Assembly (NCBI GenBank): GCA_020633055.1
Contig: JACKEJ010000006.1
Location: forward strand, 744,001-808,000
DNA: 64,000 nt
Direction of reading: 5' to 3'
Source: Sandaracinaceae bacterium
GTDB taxonomy: Bacteria; Myxococcota_A; Polyangia; Polyangiales; Houyiibacteriaceae
The notes beneath the pieces were generated by a model. It saw nothing but the letters and a program-made list of their open reading frames with translations. It was not told the DNA's origin and made no database searches. The position numbers and the translations under genes are program-made. Below are positions 9,380 to 17,417 of the stretch, in pieces (position 1 is the stretch's first letter; each line of letters starts with the position of its first letter).

Positions 9380-11479
9380 ATGCGCAACCGCTGGTTCCAC
9401 GCCCCCACGCTGCACACGCCCTCGCACGGCAGCGAGAAGAAGGTCTCCTGGCTGGAGCTCTTCTACGACCTCATCTTCGTCGCCGCCATCATCCAGCTGG
9501 GCAACGTCCTCGCGGATCACGTCGGGGCGGGGGGCTTCGCCATCTTTGCGGCGCTGTTCGTGCCGCTGTGGGTGGCCTGGGCGGGCTTCACCTTCTTCAT
9601 GAACCGTTTCGAGCTGGACGACTTCGCGCACCGCGTGACGGCGTTCGCGGCCATGTTCTCGGTGGGCGGCATGGCCATCTTCGCGCCACGGGTCATGGAG
9701 GGCGAGTTCCGTGGCTTCGCGCTGTCGTACGCGACCACGCAGGCGACGGTGGCGCTCATGCACCTGCGCTCGCACGCGCAGGAGCCCAGCTCGCGCGACT
9801 ACAGCCGCTACTGGGGCGGTGTGTTCGCCATCGGCGCCGTGCTGTGGGGCGTGTCCGTGTTGTTCCCGGCCCCGTACGCCTACGGGCTGTGGGCGCTGGG
9901 TGTGGTGATCATCCTCTCGGCGCCCATGAGCCGAGCCTCACGCGCGCTGCAGGAGCGCTTCCCCATCGACAACGAGCACCTGTCCGAGCGCTTCGGGCTG
10001 CTCACCATCATCGTGCTGGGCGAGTCCTTCGTGAAGGTGCTGTCCGACCTCGCCAGCGCCGGCGCGAGCACGCAGCAGGTGGGGCAGGCCAGCGCCGTGC
10101 TGCTCATCACCTGCTGCCTCTGGTGGATCTACTTCGACGACATCGGCGGCTCGCGGGTGCGCCAAGCGCCAGGGGCGTGGCTGCTGTGGTTCCTCGGGCA
10201 CCTGCCCGTCACGCTGGGCATCACGGCCGTGGGCGTGGCGCTGAAGAAGGCGGTGCACTTCCACCTCTCGGAGCCGCCGAACCCCAAGTACGCGTGGCTG
10301 CTGGCAGGGTCCCTCGCGCTGACGCTGTTCTCGGTCGCCATCGTGGACTCGGTCACGGAGCGGCGGCAGTCTGAGCTGAGCGACCGTTGGCGGGTGAACG
10401 CGCGCGTCGCCTCGGGCGCGCTCGTCCTGGTGCTCGCGCCCGCCGCCGTCGGGATGAACGCGTGGGTCTTCCTGGTGGGGCTCGGGGCCGTATGCGTCGG
10501 GCAGGTGCTGTTCGACATGGCCGCGTCTCCGTTGCAGGCGGCGCCAGAGACGCACGCCACGCACACGCTGGCGGACGAGGTTCGCCGCAGCCAAGCCGAG
10601 GGTTCGCGGCTGCCTGCCGTGACGGGCAGCGCCGACGCCCCCGTGCGCAAGGGCGCGCCCTCCGAGCTGCGCAACGACCTCTACGTGTTCCTGGTGGACG
10701 GGTCGTGGACGCGGCTGTTTCTCACGTTCACGTTCGTGTACCTGGTGGCCAACGTCTTCTTCGCGGCGCTGTACGTGTCGGTTCCCGCCTCTCTCGCGGG
10801 CCCGGCCCCGGTCGACTTCGCCCACGCGTTCTTCTTCAGCGTCCAGACCATGACCACCATCGGCTACGGCGCGTGGACCCCCGACTCGCCCTTCGCCGAC
10901 TGGGTGGTGACCCTCGAAGCCGCCGTGGGCGTGCTGGGCACCGCGCTCGCGACGGGGCTCGTGTTCGCCAAGGTCTCGCGGCCCCAGGCCAGCGCGCTCT
11001 TCACCAGCACCCTCACCGTTCACCCGCGTGACGGCGTGCCCACGCTGCACCTACGGCTGGGCAACGCGCGCGGCAACGACGTGGTGGACGCCAACATCTC
11101 GCTCACCGTGGTGCGCGACGAGATCACGCGCGAGGGCGAGCACATGCGGCGCCTCACCGACCTCGCGCTCGTCCGCTCCAACACGCCGCTGTTCCGGCTC
11201 ACCTGGACGGTCATGCACGTCATCGATGAGCAGAGCCCGCTCTTCGGCGTGGACCTCGAGGCCGAGGCGGACAGCCTGTTGTTCATCGCCGTCGTGCGAG
11301 GACACGACGGGACGTACGCCCAGACGACGCACGCGCGGCACCTCTACCGCGGCGCGGACGTCCGCGTGGGACAGCGCTTCGTGGACGTGGTCTCGCGCTT
11401 GCCCGACGGGCGCATGATGGTGGACTACGAGCGCTTTCACGACCTCGAGCCGTTCCTGGAACCCGGCGAGCCGGGCTGA
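9380..11479 (+). CDS. LtrA-domain / inward-rectifier K+ channel fusion protein
   Basis: A 699-residue membrane protein with two recognisable parts. Residues 1 to about 390 are a low-temperature-requirement A (LtrA) domain: KKVSWLELFYDLIFVAAI at the start, then about ten hydrophobic segments. From about residue 430 it reads as a bacterial Kir channel: an amphipathic slide helix (NDLYVFLVDGSWTRLF), outer helix, pore with the selectivity filter TIGYG at 493-497, inner helix, and a cytoplasmic immunoglobulin-like domain (LRLGNARGNDVVDANI, LTWTVMHVIDEQSPL). The Kir part should conduct K+ across the inner membrane; the role of LtrA is not known. There is no stop or frameshift between them. Its 3' end overlaps the convergent cobQ gene by 43 bases. 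Confidence 0.88.
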   Translation: MRNRWFHAPTLHTPSHGSEKKVSWLELFYDLIFVAAIIQLGNVLADHVGAGGFAIFAALFVPLWVAWAGFTFFMNRFELDDFAHRVTAFAAMFSVGGMAIFAPRVMEGEFRGFALSYATTQATVALMHLRSHAQEPSSRDYSRYWGGVFAIGAVLWGVSVLFPAPYAYGLWALGVVIILSAPMSRASRALQERFPIDNEHLSERFGLLTIIVLGESFVKVLSDLASAGASTQQVGQASAVLLITCCLWWIYFDDIGGSRVRQAPGAWLLWFLGHLPVTLGITAVGVALKKAVHFHLSEPPNPKYAWLLAGSLALTLFSVAIVDSVTERRQSELSDRWRVNARVASGALVLVLAPAAVGMNAWVFLVGLGAVCVGQVLFDMAASPLQAAPETHATHTLADEVRRSQAEGSRLPAVTGSADAPVRKGAPSELRNDLYVFLVDGSWTRLFLTFTFVYLVANVFFAALYVSVPASLAGPAPVDFAHAFFFSVQTMTTIGYGAWTPDSPFADWVVTLEAAVGVLGTALATGLVFAKVSRPQASALFTSTLTVHPRDGVPTLHLRLGNARGNDVVDANISLTVVRDEITREGEHMRRLTDLALVRSNTPLFRLTWTVMHVIDEQSPLFGVDLEAEADSLLFIAVVRGHDGTYAQTTHARHLYRGADVRVGQRFVDVVSRLPDGRMMVDYERFHDLEPFLEPGEPG

Positions 11480-12972
11480 GGTCGGGGCGGCAGCAGACCG
11501 CTCAAGTCGACTTCTGCCTCGAGGAGATCGGCGATGGCGTCGTAGTGCGCGAGACGCGTGAGCGCCTCGGGAGCGCCGCGGGGTGGCGCCACTCCACGTC
11601 GTCGCCACAGGGCGTCCACGAGCGCAGCGCGTACGGGCTCGGCGTCGAGGAGCCCGTGGACGTAGGTGCCGGCGACGAGACCGTTCACCGCGCCCTCGGG
11701 GCGACGCGCGATGCTCAGCAGGGGTTCTCCGCCGTGAGTTCGACCCTGGTGGATCTCGTACCCTGCGACGGCCAGGCCGGGTGGGAAGAGCCACGAGCCG
11801 CGCGTGACGCCCCGCACGTCGCGGGTGCGCTTGATCTCGCCGAAGCGCGTGCTCACGGGCAAGAGGCCGAGTCCGCGTCGCGTCCCCGTGCTGCCTCCGT
11901 GTCCGTGCTCGTCCACCAGCTCGTCACCCAACAGCTGGTAGCCACCGCACAGGCCCAGCACTGGAATCTGTCGCCGCACCGCAGCGTGAAGCGCACCGCT
12001 CACGCCACTCGTCTGGACGAAGTCGAGCGCGGCGAAGGTGTCCTTGGCACCAGGGACGATGACCAGGTCGGGGTTGCCCAGCTGCTCGGCGCGCGTGACA
12101 TAGCGCACCGCCACCCCGGGCATGACCGCCAGCTGTTGGACGTCCGTGAAGTTCGCGATGGTCGGGACGCGCACCACCGCGATGTCGAGCGCGCTCGGCC
12201 GAACGTGGTCCGCGTCCACCAGCCCCTGGCTGTCCTCGTCGTCCACGAGGATGTCCGCGCGGTACGGGACCACACCACGGACCGGGACGTGCGTGCGCGC
12301 GGTGAAGGGCGCGAACGCCGGGGCGAGCAGCGACGCGTCGCCCCGGAAACGGTTGATCACGAAGCCTGCGACGCGCGCGGCCTCGTCTGGGGCGAGCAGC
12401 GCCATCGTGCCCAGCAGACTGGCGAACACGCCACCGCGGTCGATGTCTCCCACCAGCAGCACGTTGGCCCGGGTGTGCAGCGCGACGGCCATGTTGACGA
12501 TGTCGGTGTCACGCAGGTTGAACTCCGCGGGCGACCCAGCCCCCTCGATCACCACCACGTCGTTCGCGGCGGCCAAGCGCGCGTAGGCGCTGCTCACGAC
12601 GTTCCACCAGCGCGCGTGCTGCGCGCGATAGGCGGCTGCCGAGAGGTGACCGACCGAGCGTCCGAGCAGCACCACCTGAGCGCGCTGGTCTCCCGTGGGC
12701 TTCAGCAACACGGGGTTCATGTCCACGTGCGGGCGCAGCCCGGCGGCCTCGGCCTGCGTGGCTTGGGCGCGACCGATCTCGGCCTCGTCCCCCCCGCCCT
12801 CCGCGGGCGCGGCGTTGTTGGACATGTTCTGCGCCTTGAAGGGCGCCACGCGATAGCCGCGCCGAGCGAGCAGCCGACAGAGGCCCGTCGCGATGAAGGA
12901 CTTCCCGACCCCTGACCCGGTGCCCATGACCATCAGCGCCTGCTGCGGCGCGGCGTCGCGTGCCGGCTTCAT
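11437..12972 (-). CDS. cobQ: Cobyric acid synthase CobQ/CbiP
   Basis: A 511-residue glutamine-dependent amidotransferase that amidates four side chains of adenosylcobyrinic acid diamide in cobalamin synthesis. The N-terminal P-loop GTGSGVGKS (residues 17-25) and KAQNMSNN are typical of CobQ, as is MNPVLLKPTGD. The C-terminal class I glutaminase domain carries its nucleophile in VLGLCGGYQLLG. No other cobalamin gene is visible in the window. The ATG overlaps the stop of an upstream lipoprotein gene by four bases, an odd partner. The 3' end overlaps the convergent channel gene by 43 bases. Confidence 0.95.
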   Translation of the reverse strand: MKPARDAAPQQALMVMGTGSGVGKSFIATGLCRLLARRGYRVAPFKAQNMSNNAAPAEGGGDEAEIGRAQATQAEAAGLRPHVDMNPVLLKPTGDQRAQVVLLGRSVGHLSAAAYRAQHARWWNVVSSAYARLAAANDVVVIEGAGSPAEFNLRDTDIVNMAVALHTRANVLLVGDIDRGGVFASLLGTMALLAPDEAARVAGFVINRFRGDASLLAPAFAPFTARTHVPVRGVVPYRADILVDDEDSQGLVDADHVRPSALDIAVVRVPTIANFTDVQQLAVMPGVAVRYVTRAEQLGNPDLVIVPGAKDTFAALDFVQTSGVSGALHAAVRRQIPVLGLCGGYQLLGDELVDEHGHGGSTGTRRGLGLLPVSTRFGEIKRTRDVRGVTRGSWLFPPGLAVAGYEIHQGRTHGGEPLLSIARRPEGAVNGLVAGTYVHGLLDAEPVRAALVDALWRRRGVAPPRGAPEALTRLAHYDAIADLLEAEVDLSGLLPPRPQPGSPGSRNGSRS

Positions 12973-14606
12973 GGCGCGAGAAGGTAGGCGTGACGCGGGG
13001 GCAAGCCACGCGGCATGGTGAGCGCGACGGTGCCGCCCTCGGACGCGCCGTCTCCGGTGAGCGTGAAGCGGCGGAGCCCCGTGGCGGCGTCGGGCACCAG
13101 CAGCAGGTCACTCATGGGGTCGAACGCGAGCGTGCCCAGCATGTACTGGCCCGCGGTCTCGGCCAGCTGCGTCTGCTCGCCCGTAGAGATGACCACGCGG
13201 TACAGCACGTCGTTCGTGCCGGCCGTGCGGTTGCCGTACGCGACCGCGACGAACTCGTCGTCGGACAGCGCGACGTGGCCGTACACGGACGCCCCCGCGC
13301 CTTCATCCGCAGCGACCTCCCAGCGCGCTTCTTCGACGAGCTCGTGCGCGTCGCTCATGTGCACCACGACCACGCCGGCCGTGGCGCGCACCTCGGCCTC
13401 GTCATACGTGGGGGAGTGCCCGATGCACGCGACCATGGCGCGCGTCGCGTCGCCCGGGACCGGCACGAGGGTGCCGCAGTTGCGCAGCCCCGAGAGCGCG
13501 AGCGAGGTGACGCTCAGGTCGCTCGGGTCCACGACCACCAGGACGCCTTCGCTGGACGCACGGAAGTTGCTGCTGAGGAGGCCCAGGCCGATCACCATCC
13601 GGCCACCCATCGCCAGCATGCGCGAGGGGCGCGGGTGCACGTCCGTGTCGTCCACCACCTGCGTGAAGCTCGTCAGGTCCACGCGCCGCCCGGTGCGCTG
13701 CATGGTGCTCGGGTCGATCTCGATCAGGTCGGATCCCCGCTCCGTGGCGGGAGCGGCCTCGTCCAGGTTGGCTCCGAAGCGGCTCACCCACCCGCTGGTC
13801 GCGCTCAGCTCGAGGTAGTCCTGAGGGTTGCTGGAGAAGCCCGTGGTGACGGCGCGCTCGTGCGTGCGCAGCTGGCCGACGATCTCGCCGCCCGGGATGG
13901 CGATGTTCGTCAGCACGTCCACGCGGAAGCGGTCGAGCACCATGATGTGCCCCGCCGTGAACGTGGTCGGCAGCGTGACGTCGCTCCCGAGCGCGGCCAC
14001 CAAGCCCGACAGCGCGTCGCCCGACGTGAACCACTCGGCGTCGATGGCCTCGGCCTGAGCGTTCAACATGGAGATGGCGGCGCTGCTGCGGTCGCTGTTC
14101 ACCACCACGAAGCGTGGCGTGGCGGGCAGCGGCGAGAGCGACGCCGAGAAGGCACGCACCACCACGAACACTCCGAGCGTGCTGGTGCTGAACGTCGCCC
14201 GACCGTTCTCGAACACGGGGTCGCGCACCAAGCGCCACGGGCCCTCGAGGCCGGGCGCGGCGAAGACGAACAGGTCGGCGTCGTCGCCGGAGTAGGGCAG
14301 CACGATGGTGACGGGGCTCTCCAGCTCGGCGTCGGCGGGAGCGACGAGGTAGGGCGCGCCGGTGAACTGCTCGTTGGGGCCTAGCGCGGCCACGTCGCGC
14401 TGGGAGATGCGCCCCAGCGTGAGCTCGGTGTCCGTGGTCAGCGCGTCCTCGGGAAAGGTGACGTGCGCGTCGCCGGCGCTGAGCTCGCCTCCGGCGGGTC
14501 CGAGGGTGAGTGTCTGGGCCGGGTCGTCCGACCCACATGCCAAAGCGAGGAGGGTGACGAGCGCCACCAAGGAGCGCGTCGAGAGTGCGGGGAGTGCCTG
14601 TTTCAT
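12969..14606 (-). CDS. Lipoprotein with ZU5-like N-terminal region
   Basis: A 545-residue exported protein. The signal peptide ends in a lipobox LALAC with the lipidated Cys at residue 24. Residues about 33-110 resemble a ZU5 domain (GPAGGELSAGDAHVTFPEDAL, then TIVLPYSGDDADLF). The rest is rich in short beta segments and may be a propeller that ends in LAFDPMSDLLLVPDAATGLR. AAGGAA at 14612-14617 gives a good ribosome site for ATG 14606. It is probably anchored in the outer membrane or facing the periplasm; its function is unknown. Translation appears coupled to cobQ through a 4-bp overlap. Confidence 0.82.
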   Translation of the reverse strand: MKQALPALSTRSLVALVTLLALACGSDDPAQTLTLGPAGGELSAGDAHVTFPEDALTTDTELTLGRISQRDVAALGPNEQFTGAPYLVAPADAELESPVTIVLPYSGDDADLFVFAAPGLEGPWRLVRDPVFENGRATFSTSTLGVFVVVRAFSASLSPLPATPRFVVVNSDRSSAAISMLNAQAEAIDAEWFTSGDALSGLVAALGSDVTLPTTFTAGHIMVLDRFRVDVLTNIAIPGGEIVGQLRTHERAVTTGFSSNPQDYLELSATSGWVSRFGANLDEAAPATERGSDLIEIDPSTMQRTGRRVDLTSFTQVVDDTDVHPRPSRMLAMGGRMVIGLGLLSSNFRASSEGVLVVVDPSDLSVTSLALSGLRNCGTLVPVPGDATRAMVACIGHSPTYDEAEVRATAGVVVVHMSDAHELVEEARWEVAADEGAGASVYGHVALSDDEFVAVAYGNRTAGTNDVLYRVVISTGEQTQLAETAGQYMLGTLAFDPMSDLLLVPDAATGLRRFTLTGDGASEGGTVALTMPRGLPPRHAYLLAP

Positions 14607-14963
14607 GCCGGTTCCTTGCGAAGGGGTCCCGTGCGGAGAAACGGCGAGAGAGGCAGCACCGAGCGGCGCGTGCCCTCGTTGCTGTATCCCGCAGCGGAGG
14701 GTGCACGCTCGAGCAGGTCTCCGGACTCGCGACCCTAGACCCCGTCGCCTTCCCAGGAGCGGCTCCGGTGGAGCCGCACACCCAGTGGCGTCATGACGCG
14801 GTGTTCGATCGCATACCGTGGCGGGAACCGTGTCGGCGTTTCACCGACTTCCCTCTTCGGTCCCGGCATGTCTCCGCCGCGACCTCGCGTGACTCTCGGT
14901 GAGCCACGACCCAAGCGCGAGCGGAACGTGGTCGCAAAGCACGCGCCCGTCAAGGACGAGAGC
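14607..14963. other. Intergenic region, 357 bases
   Basis: This gap lies between two genes read leftward. I see no coding frame with a plausible start, no tRNA and no strong promoter match. It contains the ribosome site of the downstream lipoprotein gene and one perfect short hairpin at 14759-14777. Open frames that cross it are antisense extensions of the neighbouring genes. Confidence 0.5.
14759..14777. terminator. Hairpin, possible terminator of the SprB-repeat gene
   Basis: Perfect 8-bp stem GCGGCTCC / GGAGCCGC with a 3-base loop GGT. It lies about 190 bases past the stop of the gene at 14964-16034. There is no T-run after it, so the terminator reading is tentative. Confidence 0.3.
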
Positions 14964-16034
14964 TCAACGTGGCGTGCGACGTCGCCTGCGTCGCGTGGCG
15001 ACGCCCGCAAGCGCAAGGATGAATGCGCCACTGGACCAGCCCAGCGACACGTCGGCCTGCGTGGAGCAGCCGCCCCCGCTGCCGCGAGGGGCGCCCATGT
15101 CGACCGTGGCCCCGGCGTCACGCGTGCTGGCGTCTCCGCCCACGGTCCCGCTGTCGTCGCTCGTGTCGGCGTCCTCTGCCTGGCCCGCGTCGGTAGCGTC
15201 GACCGCAGCGTCGTTCTCCGCGCCGGCGTCGCTCATCGTGCCTGCGTCCTCCGGCACGCCCGCGTCCACGACACACGCTCCGCTCCCTGCGGCCACGCTG
15301 GCCGACCCCATCGCGGTGCAGCCGTTCGCGTCCGTGACCGTGGCCATGTACTCGTCGGGGCCCAACCCGGTGCGCGAGGCCGTGGTCGCAGGGCCGTCGC
15401 TCCACGTGAAGGTGTAGTCCGCCGTGCCGCCCGCGCCGACGGCCGTCAACGCGCCGTCGGCGCCGCCTGCGCAGCTCTCGTCGGCGTCCACCGTGATCGA
15501 CGCGGACAAGGGTTCCGTCGGCCCAGGAAGTGTCAGCAGGACGGACTCCTCCGTGGTGCAGCCGTTGGCGTCGGTCAGCCAGTAGCCATAGACACCCCCC
15601 TGGAGTCCCGTGTTGGTTTGGCGCGTGTCGCCATTGCTCCAAGTGTAGGTGTAGGGCGCTGTGCCGTTGGTCGGCTCCAACGCGATCGATCCGTCCGAAG
15701 CGCCGAAGCACGACTCTCCGGTGATCGTGGCGTTCGCGTGGACGACGAACTCCTCCGTGACGACGACCGACGCCTCGACCAGCCGGCCGTCGTTGTCGGT
15801 GACGAACACTCGATAGGTCCCGGCCTCGAGGTTCACGGCGGTCGCTCCTACGGCGCCGTTCGACCAGAGGTACATGTACGGTGCGACGCCACCGACAGGG
15901 ATGGCGGTCGCGGAGCCGTTGTTCACCCCATAGCAGTAGGACGACGTGGTGCTGGTGACGACACTGAACTGCGCCGAGGCGCTTGCCGCGTAGAGGGTGG
16001 CGATGAAGAAGCAGGCGGGGGGGATGCGGTTCAC
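14964..16034 (-). CDS. Secreted SprB-repeat protein with MYXO-CTERM-like tail
   Basis: A 356-residue surface protein. I start it at GTG 16034 because AGGAG lies 5 bases upstream; an ATG at 16070 is less well placed. A signal peptide ends in SASAQ. Three SprB-type repeats of about 75 residues follow, each with a Cys near its start and the pattern APYTYTWSNGDT or close variants, and LTDANGCT at the end. An Asp/Ala-rich linker (VDAGVPEDAGT and similar) leads to a final Gly-Gly-Cys, hydrophobic segment and RRRRRR, which resembles the MYXO-CTERM sorting signal. SprB repeats are best known from gliding adhesins of Bacteroidota. Cell-surface anchoring is likely; adhesion is an inference. Confidence 0.85.
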   Translation of the reverse strand: MNRIPPACFFIATLYAASASAQFSVVTSTTSSYCYGVNNGSATAIPVGGVAPYMYLWSNGAVGATAVNLEAGTYRVFVTDNDGRLVEASVVVTEEFVVHANATITGESCFGASDGSIALEPTNGTAPYTYTWSNGDTRQTNTGLQGGVYGYWLTDANGCTTEESVLLTLPGPTEPLSASITVDADESCAGGADGALTAVGAGGTADYTFTWSDGPATTASRTGLGPDEYMATVTDANGCTAMGSASVAAGSGACVVDAGVPEDAGTMSDAGAENDAAVDATDAGQAEDADTSDDSGTVGGDASTRDAGATVDMGAPRGSGGGCSTQADVSLGWSSGAFILALAGVATRRRRRRTPR

Positions 16035-16071
16035 GGTTTCTCCTGGAAAGTTCCAGTGGCACCGTAGCACA

Positions 16072-16992
16072 TCAGAGGCCCGCGACGATGCCCTCCGTGA
16101 CCTCCCACAGGCGCTCGGCCATGGCCTCGTTGCGCGCGTGCCGAGAGGGCTTCGTGACGTTGCAGTCCGCGAAGTATTCGCCCGTCACGCCTTCCAGGGA
16201 CGGGTGCGTGGCCACGTAGCACTGGGTCGCCGAGCCTTGCGGGATGTCCTTCATCGCGATGGCCGCGGCGATGGGGTAGGCGACGCGCACGGCCAGGTTC
16301 ATGTGGCGCCCGAGGTTGGTGTTGATGACCCCGGGGTGCAGCGCGTTGGCCGTCTTGCCCGTGCCCGCCAGGCGCTTGGCTAGCTGCTTGGCGAACAGCA
16401 GGTTGGCGAGCTTGGTCTGCCCGTAGGCCGTCCACGCCGTGTAGCTCTTCGAGAGCGTGAGGTCGTCGAAGTCGATGCCCACCTGTGGCGCTCGGTGGTG
16501 GGCGCCGCTCGAGAGCATCACCACGCGGCCCTTGTCCGTCAGCGCATCGAGCAGCCCCGTCACGAGGATGAAGTGGCCGATGTGGTTCGTCAGGAACTGC
16601 AGCTCCTGCCCGTGCTTGGTGGTCCGCTCGGGCAGCGCCATGATGCCGGCGTTGCACAGCAGGACGTCCAGCGGGATGCCCAGCGCGAGCACCTCGGCCA
16701 CGCACGCGCGCACCGACTCGGGCTCCGACAGCTCGCACGCGAGCGGCACGGCGTCCGGCCCGAACGCGCGGCATGCCTCGGCCGCCTTCTCCTTGGTGCG
16801 CGCGGCGCCCAGCACCCGCGCCCCGCGCATGGCCAGCACGCGCGCGCTCTCCTGGCCGAGGCCCGAGTTCACGCCGGTGATGAGCACCGACTTGCCGCGC
16901 AGGTCGAGCCCGGCGGTGACCTCCTCGGCGGTGGACGCATACCCGAAGCCGCTCGCGCCGCTCCGACCCTTGATCATGGAAACGAGAGACAT
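16072..16992 (-). CDS. Short-chain dehydrogenase/reductase, retinol-dehydrogenase-like
   Basis: A 306-residue SDR enzyme. The NAD(P)-binding motif is TGVNSGLG (residues 39-46), NAG is at 114-116, the catalytic Ser is in MLSSGAHH (about 161), and YGQTK gives Tyr190 and Lys194. The sequence CNAGIMALPERTTKHG and the overall length are typical of the WWOX / retinol dehydrogenase 11-14-like group, which is common in bacteria with unknown lipid or alcohol substrates. It lies 37 bases upstream of the SprB-repeat gene on the same strand, which has its own ribosome site; no functional link is apparent. Confidence 0.9.
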   Translation of the reverse strand: MSLVSMIKGRSGASGFGYASTAEEVTAGLDLRGKSVLITGVNSGLGQESARVLAMRGARVLGAARTKEKAAEACRAFGPDAVPLACELSEPESVRACVAEVLALGIPLDVLLCNAGIMALPERTTKHGQELQFLTNHIGHFILVTGLLDALTDKGRVVMLSSGAHHRAPQVGIDFDDLTLSKSYTAWTAYGQTKLANLLFAKQLAKRLAGTGKTANALHPGVINTNLGRHMNLAVRVAYPIAAAIAMKDIPQGSATQCYVATHPSLEGVTGEYFADCNVTKPSRHARNEAMAERLWEVTEGIVAGL

Positions 16993-17087
16993 GCGGGGCA
17001 GGGTGCGGCCCCGCGTGCGCGCTGTCTACCTGCTTCGGGCCGAGCGGTGCGCGTCCCCCAGCCCGACCACCGCCGCGCGCCCCGGGG

Positions 17088-17417
17088 TCAGTAGAGGTCG
17101 CTGCAGTCGTCGACGCTGCAGTCGCGCTCGTCAGACGGTCCGCGCAGGTCGCTGCAGTCCTCGACGCTACAGTCGCGCTCGTCAGCGGGACCCATCAGGT
17201 CGCTGCAGTCGTCGACGCTGCAGTCGCGCTCGTCGGACGGTCCGCGCAGGTCGCTGCAGTCCTCGACGCTGCAGTCGCGCTCGTCGGCTGGGCCCGTGCT
17301 GTCGCCTTCGTGCACGGTGCCGGAGCCGCTGCTCGCGCCGCCGCAGCCGACCAGGGGAGAGGCTGGGACGGCCAGGGCCATGGCCGCGGCCATGAAGAGG
17401 TCCTTGTTGATCTTCAT
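17088..17417 (-). CDS. Small Cys/Asp-repeat lipoprotein
   Basis: A 109-residue protein I cannot assign to a family. A signal peptide ends in the lipobox PLVGC (Cys25). After a Gly/Ser linker, residues 42-109 are four 17-residue repeats of the form GPxDERDCSVxDCSDLx, with eight cysteines in all. Repeats 1 and 3 are identical and repeats 2 and 4 differ only in the last residue, so the array grew by doubling a two-repeat unit. Paired DC motifs could bind metal or form disulfides. The ATG overlaps the stop of the upstream Mur-ligase gene by four bases, so the two are probably translated together. Confidence 0.8.
   Translation of the reverse strand: MKINKDLFMAAAMALAVPASPLVGCGGASSGSGTVHEGDSTGPADERDCSVEDCSDLRGPSDERDCSVDDCSDLMGPADERDCSVEDCSDLRGPSDERDCSVDDCSDLY
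17091..17294 (-). repeat. 51-bp in-frame tandem repeat, 4 copies (102-bp higher-order unit)
   Basis: Four direct repeats of 51 bp encode the 17-residue units of the Cys/Asp-repeat lipoprotein. Each contains two CTGCAG or near-CTGCAG sites. Alternate copies are more alike than adjacent ones, which points to duplication of a 102-bp pair. Confidence 0.9.

Noticed and set aside
17091..17294. CRISPR-like regular repeats
   Set aside because: The 51-bp units are contiguous, in frame and without spacers; they encode protein repeats.
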